Positions 16,542-23,617 of a stretch of DNA of 43,249 bases are shown here, one piece after another. Source of the stretch: Algicola sp. (GTDB lineage: Bacteria; Bacteroidota; Bacteroidia; Flavobacteriales; Flavobacteriaceae); assembly GCA_018222915.1 (NCBI GenBank), contig JAAEZI010000025.1, forward strand, positions 1 to 43,249, read 5' to 3'. The notes beneath the pieces are model-generated. The model had not been told where the DNA came from. It ran no database searches and saw nothing but the letters and a program-made list of their open reading frames with translations. The position numbers and the translations under genes are program-made. Within the stretch, counting starts at the first letter, position 1. Each line of letters starts with the position of its first letter.

Positions 16542-19310
16542 ATGAAAAGAAAATTATTATTGATATCTGCAATGGTTACATTAACTGTAGCGGCTGTAGT
16601 CATCTTTACAAGCAATTCAGAAAAAAATAATAGGGCAGAGAAGTTAAGGCAGCAACATGCTTTAAATTTAGAGAAAAGCCCTTTCAAGGAATCACAAAAA
16701 TTAAGTAGATCGGAAAGAAAAGCACAAGGGTTGCCGCCAAATGCTTACAATGAGCAATTATGGGAATTAACAATGGATCCTGCTACAGGTCGTCCAATGC
16801 CAGAGCGCGTTCTTGAATTACAAGAACAATTAAGAGCGCAAAGAGCCATTGAAAGAGGTGTTGGTGGAGAGAGTACCAACCCATGGATTGATAGAGGTCC
16901 AAATAATCAAGGTGGACGTACGCGAGGTATCATGTTTGATCCTAACGATGTAGGTAATGCTAATCCGAGTGACGATTATACACGAGTATTTGCTGGAGGC
17001 GTTTCAGGTGGACTATGGGTCAATGATGATATTACAGATCCTAATGCTTCTTGGTCACTCGTGACAGGATTACAAGCAAATATTTCAGTGATTAAGATAA
17101 TTGCAGATCCAAATGATAGTAATGTCTTTTACATTGCTTCAGGAGAGTCTTTTACGTTTCAATCCGTTGCTGTTGGTAGAGGCGTTTGGAAATCTGAAGA
17201 CGCAGGAGTGACATGGACCAATATTTTTGGTGGGTATGACAGTTTTGCAACCCTTGGCGGACAAGGATTTATCAATGGTATTTTTTATGTAAACGACATT
17301 GTAGCAAGAGATAATAATGGTGTTACTGAACTATACGCAGGTATTGTAGGTAAACAATATTTTGATGCAGCGAGTCCGGCTAATTTTCAAGGAATTGCAG
17401 AACAAGGTCTTTATAAATCCGTAGATGGTGGTGCTAATTGGAACCGCTTTAATATCACACATCCAGATGGCAGTTTTAAAAATCCAAGTGACATAGAAAT
17501 TGATATAAATAATAACATTTGGTTTACGACCACTAGTAATGCGCTGGGCAACTTAGGTGGTGATATCTATGTTTCAAGTGATGGTGTGACATTCAACCTT
17601 ATTCAGAACATCAGTAACGCAAGAAGAACAGAAATTGAAATATCAAGCACAGATCCTAATAGAATATGGGTAGCTGCAGCTGTTGGTAATGGTGTTGGGT
17701 TATTTACAACGACCGACGGATTTGCAATGCCTGCGAACTTCACTGCGATGAATTTACCTGTTGACGCAGATACTGCTACAATTCCTGCAGGGGATTTTAC
17801 TAGAGGTCAGGCATTTTATGATTTAGTCGTAGAGGCCGATGAAAATAATAAATTATATGTAGGTGGGATTGATTTATTTACATCAACTACAAACGGCGCG
17901 GTTTGGTCTCAAATATCGGAATGGTATAACATTGGTGGTTTTACAGCATCTTTAGTTCATGCCGATCAACATGCCATGGTGTTTAGACCTGGTTCTAATG
18001 GTAATGAAGCTGTTTTTGGAAATGATGGTGGTGTTTATTATGCCGCTAATTTAAATGCTGCGGTCAACAATACCAATATTATCCAGCCAAGAAATAAAGA
18101 TTACAATACGACCCAGTTTTATTTTGGAGCGATTGACGAGTCTAGTCTTGATGATAACTTTGGAGGAGGACTTCAAGACAACGGGTCTATGTTTATAACA
18201 AATGGGGTTGCAGGTGCTAATAGTTTTACTGAAATTAGAGGTGGAGATGGTGCATATACTGAAATTGATGATTCTGGGACTTATGCCATTTTATCGAACC
18301 CTGGGAATGATCATTATTTATATGCTTTTCCTAGCTTAACAGGAGGTTTGCCGCTTTCAAATAATGGCGGTGGTAGCTTCATAAACCAAGCGGCACTTGA
18401 TAAAAACTTAGATATCTTATATGTAAACTCAACTGCAGGTACAGCAAGTATTGAGCGAATAGCTGAGTTTTTACCGGGAGGTGCTGCACAAACAAATACG
18501 GCTATTACAAGTCCTTTATTGAATTCATCGCCTACTGCTATGAAAATATCTCCTTTTTCTACTGGTTCCTCAACCTTATTTGTGGGCTTGAGAAATGGTC
18601 GATTGTTGAAATGTACATTTGCTAATTTTAATCCAATTTTTACAAATATTTCTGGTCCTAGTTTTATTGGAAGTATCTCAGATATTGAGTTTGGAACTAG
18701 TGAAAATGAGATTTTTGTAACCGTTCATAATTACGGTGTTCAGAGTATTTGGTTTACCGATGATGGTGGTGCTTCTTGGAGAAGTTTAGAAGGTAACTTA
18801 CCAGATTTACCAGTGAAATGTATTTTACAAAACCCTCTTATACCACAAGAATTAATTATTGGTACAGATCTTGGTGTTTGGGCAACTGCAGATTACACAG
18901 TAACCAATCCAACTTGGGTACAAGCTTATAATGGGATGAGTGATGTACAGGTATTAGATTTAGATTTGAGAGCTTTAGATAACACGGTTTTAGCTACTAC
19001 TCATGGTAGAGGTTTATTTACAAGTCAATTCACAGCACAACCTTTGAGTGTCGTGGAAAGTGAATTTGATGCCAACTTAATATCCTTATTCCCAACAGTA
19101 TCTGAGGGATTAATTACAATTAAATCAGAAAAAGATCTCGGTGATTCAACAATTAGAGTGTATAACTTAAACGGTCAAAATATTTTCAATACACAAATGT
19201 ATTTATCTTCAAATAATAATGACTTAAACCTGAACCTAAGTGCAGGTATTTACTTTGTTAATATTAGTGTTGATAATTATTCTGAAACCAAGAAAATCAT
19301 CATTAAATAA
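16542..19310 (+). CDS. T9SS-secreted beta-propeller protein (VPS10/BNR type)
   Basis: A 922-residue secreted protein: N-terminal signal/membrane segment (about 4-24), a charged helical linker, then a long propeller region with Asp-box motifs (KSEDAGVTWTN, KSVDGGANWNR, FTDDGGASWRS) like sortilin/VPS10 and exo-sialidase-type propellers. The last 75-80 residues (LISLFPTVSEGLITIKSE through IRVYNLNGQNIF and NLSAGIYFVNIS to ETKKIIIK) form a type A sorting domain recognised by the type IX secretion system, so it should be exported and attached to the cell surface or released. No catalytic residues are identifiable, so I would not call it a glycosidase. It starts 14 nt after dgt and is followed by a terminator. 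Confidence 0.88.
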   Translation: MKRKLLLISAMVTLTVAAVVIFTSNSEKNNRAEKLRQQHALNLEKSPFKESQKLSRSERKAQGLPPNAYNEQLWELTMDPATGRPMPERVLELQEQLRAQRAIERGVGGESTNPWIDRGPNNQGGRTRGIMFDPNDVGNANPSDDYTRVFAGGVSGGLWVNDDITDPNASWSLVTGLQANISVIKIIADPNDSNVFYIASGESFTFQSVAVGRGVWKSEDAGVTWTNIFGGYDSFATLGGQGFINGIFYVNDIVARDNNGVTELYAGIVGKQYFDAASPANFQGIAEQGLYKSVDGGANWNRFNITHPDGSFKNPSDIEIDINNNIWFTTTSNALGNLGGDIYVSSDGVTFNLIQNISNARRTEIEISSTDPNRIWVAAAVGNGVGLFTTTDGFAMPANFTAMNLPVDADTATIPAGDFTRGQAFYDLVVEADENNKLYVGGIDLFTSTTNGAVWSQISEWYNIGGFTASLVHADQHAMVFRPGSNGNEAVFGNDGGVYYAANLNAAVNNTNIIQPRNKDYNTTQFYFGAIDESSLDDNFGGGLQDNGSMFITNGVAGANSFTEIRGGDGAYTEIDDSGTYAILSNPGNDHYLYAFPSLTGGLPLSNNGGGSFINQAALDKNLDILYVNSTAGTASIERIAEFLPGGAAQTNTAITSPLLNSSPTAMKISPFSTGSSTLFVGLRNGRLLKCTFANFNPIFTNISGPSFIGSISDIEFGTSENEIFVTVHNYGVQSIWFTDDGGASWRSLEGNLPDLPVKCILQNPLIPQELIIGTDLGVWATADYTVTNPTWVQAYNGMSDVQVLDLDLRALDNTVLATTHGRGLFTSQFTAQPLSVVESEFDANLISLFPTVSEGLITIKSEKDLGDSTIRVYNLNGQNIFNTQMYLSSNNNDLNLNLSAGIYFVNISVDNYSETKKIIIK

Positions 19311-19329
19311 ATAGCATCTTTGTTAGAAG

Positions 19330-19355
19330 AAGGGAACTTTAGGGTTCCCTTTTTT
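19330..19355 (+). terminator. Terminator of the T9SS protein gene
   Basis: AAGGGAAC (19330-19337) pairs with GTTCCCTT (19344-19351) and is followed by more T. It ends the dgt/T9SS transcription unit. Confidence 0.8.
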
Positions 19356-19382
19356 ATTCGATGTGCATTTCATCGAATAAAT

Positions 19383-19412
19383 TTGTATTTGAACGAGAAT
19401 TGGCTATATTTG
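19383..19412 (+). promoter_or_regulatory. Promoter of the 59-residue membrane protein gene
   Basis: TTG (19383-19385), a 19-nt spacer and a perfect TATATTTG (19405-19412) give a predicted start near 19418, about 22 nt before the ATG at 19441. This supports expression of a very small gene that length cutoffs would miss. Confidence 0.75.
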
Positions 19413-19440
19413 TTTAACCTTAATCATAAAACCTACTCTT

Positions 19441-19620
19441 ATGAAAAAAAATATTCTTGGCGCAGCTGTCATTTTTTTTGTAACGTTAGCCTTTCTGTTA
19501 ATGTTAGATGACATCACTAGCAATGGTCATCAAGAACCTCAAATTAATGTTGAGGTTTACGATTCGAATGTCAATGATCAACAACCAGATATGGCTACTA
19601 CTGATAACGAAGAACAATAG
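19441..19620 (+). CDS. Small single-pass membrane protein (59 residues)
   Basis: The frame reads MKKNILGAAVIFFVTLAFLL, then a polar acidic tail ending in TDNEEQ. Residues 5-22 form one hydrophobic segment, so it is a single-pass membrane protein or a peptide with an uncleaved signal. I do not recognise a family. The consensus promoter just upstream is strong evidence that it is real. A longer frame starting at 19320 overlaps it in another phase and is a shadow. Its last 23 bp overlap the 3' end of dxs on the opposite strand, and I see no terminator between the two. Confidence 0.65.
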   Translation: MKKNILGAAVIFFVTLAFLLMLDDITSNGHQEPQINVEVYDSNVNDQQPDMATTDNEEQ

Positions 19621-21376
19621 CGTTAAAAACCATAGATAAATTTTCAACATCAATCTTAACGGATTGATGTTGTTGTTTTATAGAGGCATGTTCTACAAAA
19701 TGATCTTGAACCCCCAAGATTTTAACAGGAATTGTATAGTCATGTTGAGATGCAAACTCTAAAATAGCACTACCAAAACCGCCAATAATAGTGCTATCTT
19801 CCACTGTAATAATATGTTTATAAGTTTGGAATATCGCATGAAGCAACGCCTCATCAAGGGGTTTGACAAATCGCATATCGTAATGTGCTATTTTATCAGA
19901 ACCTTGACATTTTAAAATGGCCTCTTCAACATTATAGGCGATGGTACCAATAGTAAGTACGGCAATGGTATCACCTTTTCTAATCATAGCACCTTTACCT
20001 ATTGTAATTTTAGAAAATGGCTGTTGCCAGTCTATGATATGCCCTCTACCGCGAGGGTATCTTATGGCTAATGGAGCGTTTAAACCTAATTGGGCGGTAT
20101 AGAGTATATTGCGGAGTTCCAATTCATTTCTTGGCGCAAATATGATCATGTTCGGCACACATCGTAAATATGCTAAATCATAAACACCATGATGTGTTGC
20201 ACCATCTTCACCAACCAGACCTGCGCGATCTAAACAAAAGATAACGGGTAGTTTTTGTATGGCAACATCATGAATGACTTGGTCGTAAGCGCGTTGAAGG
20301 AAGGTTGAATAAATATTGCAATAAGGGATTATTCCTTGTGTAGCCATACCTGCTGCTAAGGTCACGGCATGCTGTTCAGCAATACCGACATCAAACGCGC
20401 GATCAGGTATTTCCTCCATCATATATTTTAAAGAGCTTCCCGTGGGCATGGCAGGTGTAATTCCAATAATATTTTTATTGGTTTTAGCCAGTTCCACAAT
20501 GGTATGTCCAAACACATCTTGAAATTTTGGAGGCTCAACCCTGTCTTCTTTCGGTAAAAGATCTCCCGTTTGTGCATTGAACTTACCAGGAGCATGATAC
20601 CTCACCTGATCAGCTTCGGCTTGTTTTAGTCCTTTTCCTTTGGTAGTAATAACATGTAAAAACTTTGGTCCTTTGACCGTTTTTAAACGTTCTAATTCTG
20701 AAATTAAAGCCTTAAGATCATGACCATCTATGGGTCCTGAATAATCAAAGTTTAGTGCTTCAAATATATTGTCTTGCTTCTCTTTTCCTTTTTTAACGTT
20801 GGTTAAATATTGCTTCAAAGCTCCAACACTTGGATCAATACCAATAGCATTATCATTTAACACCACCAATAGGTTGGCCTTAGTGACACCTGCATGATTA
20901 AGACCTTCAAAGGCCATTCCGCTAGCAATGGAAGCATCACCAATGACGGCAATATGATGTTTGTCTTCACCTTTTAATTGAGAAGCAATCGCCATACCTA
21001 AGGCTGCCGATATAGAAGTTGAGGAGTGTCCAACACCAAACGTATCGTACTTACTCTCATCTCGCTTTGGAAAACCGCTAATGCCACCTTCTTGTCTGTT
21101 GGTATGAAAATTAGTTTTCCTGCCAGTTATAATTTTATGTCCGTACGCTTGATGTCCAACATCCCAAATAAGTTGGTCTTTAGGTGTGTTGAATACATAA
21201 TGAAGTGCTAAAGTTAATTCAATAACTCCTAGACTAGCACCTAAATGGCCTTCTTTAGTGGCAACAATATCAATAATGAATTCACGTAACTCTTTGGCGA
21301 GTTGTGGAAGTTGCTCTAGATCTAATTTTCGCAGATCTTTTGGGAAATTTATATGGTCTAATAATGAGTTGTGCAC
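19598..21376 (-). CDS. dxs: 1-deoxy-D-xylulose-5-phosphate synthase
   Basis: This enzyme condenses pyruvate and glyceraldehyde 3-phosphate using thiamine diphosphate, the first step of the MEP isoprenoid pathway. The 592-residue protein shows the family features: FPKDLRKLDLEQLPQLAKELR at the start, HLGASLGVIELTLALHYVF, WDVGHQAYGHKIITGR, the ThDP motif beginning GDASIASGMAFEGLNHAG and ending NDN, and the transketolase-type pyrimidine domain (DVGIAEQHAVTLAAGMA). The start codon is GTG at 21376; an ATG two bases upstream is out of frame and stops after seven codons. A TATTTTTG element ends 4 nt before the GTG, so the mRNA may be nearly leaderless. Its product feeds the polyprenyl synthase encoded at 34235. 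Confidence 0.96.
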   Translation of the reverse strand: MHNSLLDHINFPKDLRKLDLEQLPQLAKELREFIIDIVATKEGHLGASLGVIELTLALHYVFNTPKDQLIWDVGHQAYGHKIITGRKTNFHTNRQEGGISGFPKRDESKYDTFGVGHSSTSISAALGMAIASQLKGEDKHHIAVIGDASIASGMAFEGLNHAGVTKANLLVVLNDNAIGIDPSVGALKQYLTNVKKGKEKQDNIFEALNFDYSGPIDGHDLKALISELERLKTVKGPKFLHVITTKGKGLKQAEADQVRYHAPGKFNAQTGDLLPKEDRVEPPKFQDVFGHTIVELAKTNKNIIGITPAMPTGSSLKYMMEEIPDRAFDVGIAEQHAVTLAAGMATQGIIPYCNIYSTFLQRAYDQVIHDVAIQKLPVIFCLDRAGLVGEDGATHHGVYDLAYLRCVPNMIIFAPRNELELRNILYTAQLGLNAPLAIRYPRGRGHIIDWQQPFSKITIGKGAMIRKGDTIAVLTIGTIAYNVEEAILKCQGSDKIAHYDMRFVKPLDEALLHAIFQTYKHIITVEDSTIIGGFGSAILEFASQHDYTIPVKILGVQDHFVEHASIKQQHQSVKIDVENLSMVFNAIVLRYQ

Positions 21377-21380
21377 ATTG

Positions 21381-21388
21381 CAAAAATA
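21381..21388 (-). promoter_or_regulatory. -7 element next to the dxs start
   Basis: On the minus strand TATTTTTG ends 4 nt before the GTG start codon. The same element at the same 4-nt distance precedes the ATG codons at 34235 and 42237. Transcription would begin at or within a few bases of the start codon. Confidence 0.5.
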
Positions 21389-21398
21389 CGAGAATTAA

Positions 21399-22310
21399 TT
21401 AGTCTTCAATATCAAACATGATGGGTAAATTATACGTCATCTGAACAGGTTTACCATCATTTGTTGCTGGAATAAATTGCGGTAGTAATTCAATCACGCG
21501 CTTAGTCTCTTTTTCAAACCAGTTATGAGGTGCTCTTACAAGAATATTATTGACATTTCCATTTTCATCAATTGTAAACTGTGTGTGTATTCTTTGTCTT
21601 CCTTTAAGCGTTATAGGCCCTTGAGATATTTTGAAATTGTCATTAACAAATTGTGATATTTTGTTTTGGAAGCGTTCTCTTTTTTCTTGAATTGTTAAGC
21701 CTTGAGGCGTGTCTTTAAACTCAGGAGGTACTTCTACAGCATACCAAGACATAGGTTGCTTAGGATCCACTTCTTCTAAAATCATCATGCCTTCAACCAT
21801 TACGATATCTCCCATGACTGGAATTGTTGTTGCTTCTATTTTAGGTGTTTTAAGGATAGTGCTATCCGCCTTTTTAAGCGTAGTTGCATTAGTCGAAGAA
21901 TCAACGGCTGGCTCTACTTCAGTTTTTGTTGAGTTTATTCCCTGATCAATAATCTCCACACTATCTATTTTTTTAGGTTGTCCTTTGTTGTCAGAACAGC
22001 TTAACAACGATGTTCCCATGGCTAATAAAAGGGCGAGTAAGAACAGTTTATGAAAAGACATGCGCTCATCAAACACGGTATTATAAATCTGTAAATTAAC
22101 GGTGTCTAACTGTGATAGTTTGATATGTCCACAAATACGTTGTTGTTTATGATGATGAATAAAATCCTGCACTTCGGAAGCGGTCATCGTCGTGAAATCT
22201 ATAACCGTTTTTGAACAGGATTGACAAAAACGTCCTTTGTCACTAGGGGTCATATCAGACCAGTTCTCATGACATGGTTTAGGAATGGATAGAGCGTAGC
22301 GTGGTTTCAT
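21399..22310 (-). CDS. TonB C-terminal-domain protein with N-terminal cysteine motif
   Basis: A 303-residue protein with three parts. Residues 1-70 are cytoplasmic-looking with a Cys cluster (PKPCHENW, GRFCQSCSKTVIDF, RICGHI) that may bind metal. One hydrophobic segment follows at about 85-103 (LFLLALLLAMGTSLLSC). Residues about 205-303 form a TonB/TolA C-terminal-like domain (RIHTQFTIDENGNVNNILVRAP, RVIELLPQFIPATNDGKPV). Similar architectures are labelled energy transducer TonB in Flavobacteriaceae, but there is no ExbB/ExbD here and no proline-rich periplasmic spacer, so a role in energising transport is unproven. The segment LLSC could also be read as an internal lipobox. It is divergent from tadA with a 79-bp gap. 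Confidence 0.7.
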   Translation of the reverse strand: MKPRYALSIPKPCHENWSDMTPSDKGRFCQSCSKTVIDFTTMTASEVQDFIHHHKQQRICGHIKLSQLDTVNLQIYNTVFDERMSFHKLFLLALLLAMGTSLLSCSDNKGQPKKIDSVEIIDQGINSTKTEVEPAVDSSTNATTLKKADSTILKTPKIEATTIPVMGDIVMVEGMMILEEVDPKQPMSWYAVEVPPEFKDTPQGLTIQEKRERFQNKISQFVNDNFKISQGPITLKGRQRIHTQFTIDENGNVNNILVRAPHNWFEKETKRVIELLPQFIPATNDGKPVQMTYNLPIMFDIED

Positions 22311-22376
22311 AGTGGAATAGTTTCTTAAATAGCATCAAATGTCTTGCCATCTTTAGAACGAATTCATTAAGAATTG

Positions 22377-22384
22377 TATTTTTA
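22377..22384 (+). promoter_or_regulatory. -7-like element next to the tadA start
   Basis: TATTTTTA ends 5 nt before the tadA ATG. It differs from the consensus only in the last base and repeats the start-proximal arrangement seen at dxs, the polyprenyl synthase gene and tatD. Confidence 0.4.
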
Positions 22385-22389
22385 CAGCT

Positions 22390-22839
22390 ATGGAAAACCC
22401 ATTTGATGATACTTATTTTATGAAAAAAGCCTTGCAGGAGGCTGAAGATGCTTTTGACAAAGGTGAAATTCCTGTGGGTGCTGTGATCGTTATTAATGAT
22501 CGGATTATTGCCAGAGCGCATAATTTGACGGAACTTTTAAATGATGTCACAGCTCATGCTGAAATGCAAGCCATTACTGCAGCTGCTAATTTTTTAGGTG
22601 GTAAATACCTTCAGGATTGTACACTTTATGTGACTTTGGAACCGTGCCAGATGTGTGCTGGTGCCTTGTACTGGAGTCAGATTTCTAAAATAGTCTATGG
22701 TGCCAGGGATGAGCAACGTGGTTGTATTGCTTTGGCAAGTAAATTGCACCCAAAAACCGTGATGGTAGGAGGCGTACTTGAAGCAGAATCTGCCGAATTA
22801 CTGAAACGTTTTTTTATTCAAAAACGCAATCTCAACTAA
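22390..22839 (+). CDS. tadA: tRNA-specific adenosine deaminase
   Basis: TadA converts adenosine-34 of tRNA-Arg(ACG) to inosine. The 149-residue protein has the zinc deaminase signature: H56 and catalytic E58 in THE HAE motif (TAHAEMQAI), and zinc ligands C86 and C89 in PCQMC. GEIPVGAVIV near the N-terminus and QISKIVYGARDEQRGCI are also typical. Length is normal. The alternative, guanine or cytosine deaminase, is less likely given size and motif context. It is followed by a structured intergenic element and the converging csp terminator. Confidence 0.93.
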   Translation: MENPFDDTYFMKKALQEAEDAFDKGEIPVGAVIVINDRIIARAHNLTELLNDVTAHAEMQAITAAANFLGGKYLQDCTLYVTLEPCQMCAGALYWSQISKIVYGARDEQRGCIALASKLHPKTVMVGGVLEAESAELLKRFFIQKRNLN

Positions 22840-22851
22840 TGACATTTCTTT

Positions 22852-22938
22852 GCGTTAAGGATGGAGGTCTTGTTGGAGCTATCCCAAAGTATTGGGAAGC
22901 GACGACCGAGAGCCTGACCAAACAAGGTTTGGTAACGC
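22852..22938. ncRNA. Structured three-way-junction element downstream of tadA
   Basis: This 87-base stretch is visibly richer in G and C than its surroundings and folds on paper into a closed three-stem shape. The outer stem is GCGTT (22852-22856) with AACGC (22934-22938). Arm one stacks GGTC/GACC (22866-22869, 22904-22907), GTTG/CGAC (22872-22875, 22900-22903) and TCCCAA/TTGGGA with an AGTA loop. Arm two is ACCAAAC/GTTTGGT (22917-22933). It may be a small RNA, a tadA 3' UTR structure, or one copy of a dispersed palindromic repeat family. Strand cannot be decided from sequence. I see no second copy in this window. Confidence 0.45.
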
Positions 22939-22951
22939 CCAAAATAAGCAC

Positions 22952-22981
22952 AAAAAAAACGCCTAACTTTCGTTAGACGTT
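22952..22981 (-). terminator. Cold-shock gene terminator
   Basis: On the minus strand AACGTCTAAC, loop GAAA and GTTAGGCGTT form a 10-bp stem with one G-U pair and a GNRA loop, followed by eight T. It lies 24 nt beyond the csp stop codon. Confidence 0.85.
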
Positions 22982-23004
22982 GAAACTGTAATAAAGTATA
23001 TCTC

Positions 23005-23196
23005 TTAAAGAACTTGCACGTTAGCCGCGACCATTCCTTTTCTTCCTTCTTCTTCTGTGTACTCTACATTATCGCCTTCGCGCAATTCAACACCATTAAG
23101 GTTTGATACGTGTACGAAAATGTCTTTTCCTGTTTCTTCGTTGGTAATGAATCCAAATCCTTTTGAATCATTAAAAAATTTAACTGTTCCAGTCAT
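23005..23196 (-). CDS. Cold-shock-domain protein (CspA family)
   Basis: A 63-residue single cold-shock domain, the normal size. RNA-binding motifs are present: RNP1 KGFGFI and RNP2 DIFVHVS, with [11 protein letters not shown] at the start. It binds single-stranded RNA and acts as an RNA chaperone. A perfect -7 element TACATTTG lies at 23230-23223 (minus strand), giving a short leader of about 22 nt. That is unlike the long thermosensing leader of E. coli cspA, so the gene may be a constitutive family member. A strong terminator follows, so it is monocistronic. Confidence 0.95.
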   Translation of the reverse strand: MTGTVKFFNDSKGFGFITNEETGKDIFVHVSNLNGVELREGDNVEYTEEEGRKGMVAANVQVL

Positions 23197-23222
23197 TGTA
23201 AAAAAATATAAAAATTAAGTTA

Positions 23223-23230
23223 CAAATGTA
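23223..23230 (-). promoter_or_regulatory. -7 element of the cold-shock gene
   Basis: TACATTTG on the minus strand matches TAnnTTTG exactly, 26 nt before the start codon. No TTG is seen at the usual -33 distance. Confidence 0.4.
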
Positions 23231-23348
23231 CATTATAATATGATGCGATGTGTTAATTAATTGTAATTTTTTAAATAATTGAAAATTAACACATTAAATA
23301 CGGACTTTGTTATGAATTTCTGAAGTTATTAACCATAAAAGGTTAAAA

Positions 23349-23585
23349 TCAATACTTTTTTTCTTTTTGATTTTCACGCATCTTATCTAAGTTTTCTTGG
23401 CTGAGCATGTAATCTTTGATGTTTTTATCTTTCCAGCGATGGTAACCAAAAAGCGGAAAAACCACAACGAAAAGACCCATAACTCCAAATCCAATCAATT
23501 TTTCTGAATAGCTCACTTCAAGAAGGAAGCCACCAAGAATACTTCCTAAGGACAATAATAAACAGATAAGAATGATGTATTTCAT
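23349..23585 (-). CDS. Small two-helix membrane protein
   Basis: A 78-residue protein with two hydrophobic segments (about 2-20 and 30-48) and a charged tail (YHRWKDKNIKDYMLSQENLDKMRENQKEKKY). No family recognised; similar small proteins are common in Flavobacteriaceae. It starts 32 nt after the CLC gene on the same strand and is probably its operon partner. No conserved polar residues within the helices suggest transport. Confidence 0.65.
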   Translation of the reverse strand: MKYIILICLLLSLGSILGGFLLEVSYSEKLIGFGVMGLFVVVFPLFGYHRWKDKNIKDYMLSQENLDKMRENQKEKKY

Positions 23586-23617
23586 AGGTGTAGGGTTATG
23601 AACGTCTTTTAAGTCAT

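Noticed and set aside
19320-19511. 63-codon plus-strand frame (MLEEGNFRVPFF...)
   Set aside because: It begins inside a terminator hairpin and upstream of the promoter at 19383-19412, and overlaps the 59-residue gene in another phase.
22852-22938. tRNA gene
   Set aside because: Paired arms do not form a cloverleaf, there is no T-loop GTTCRANNC or CCA-end, and arm lengths are wrong.
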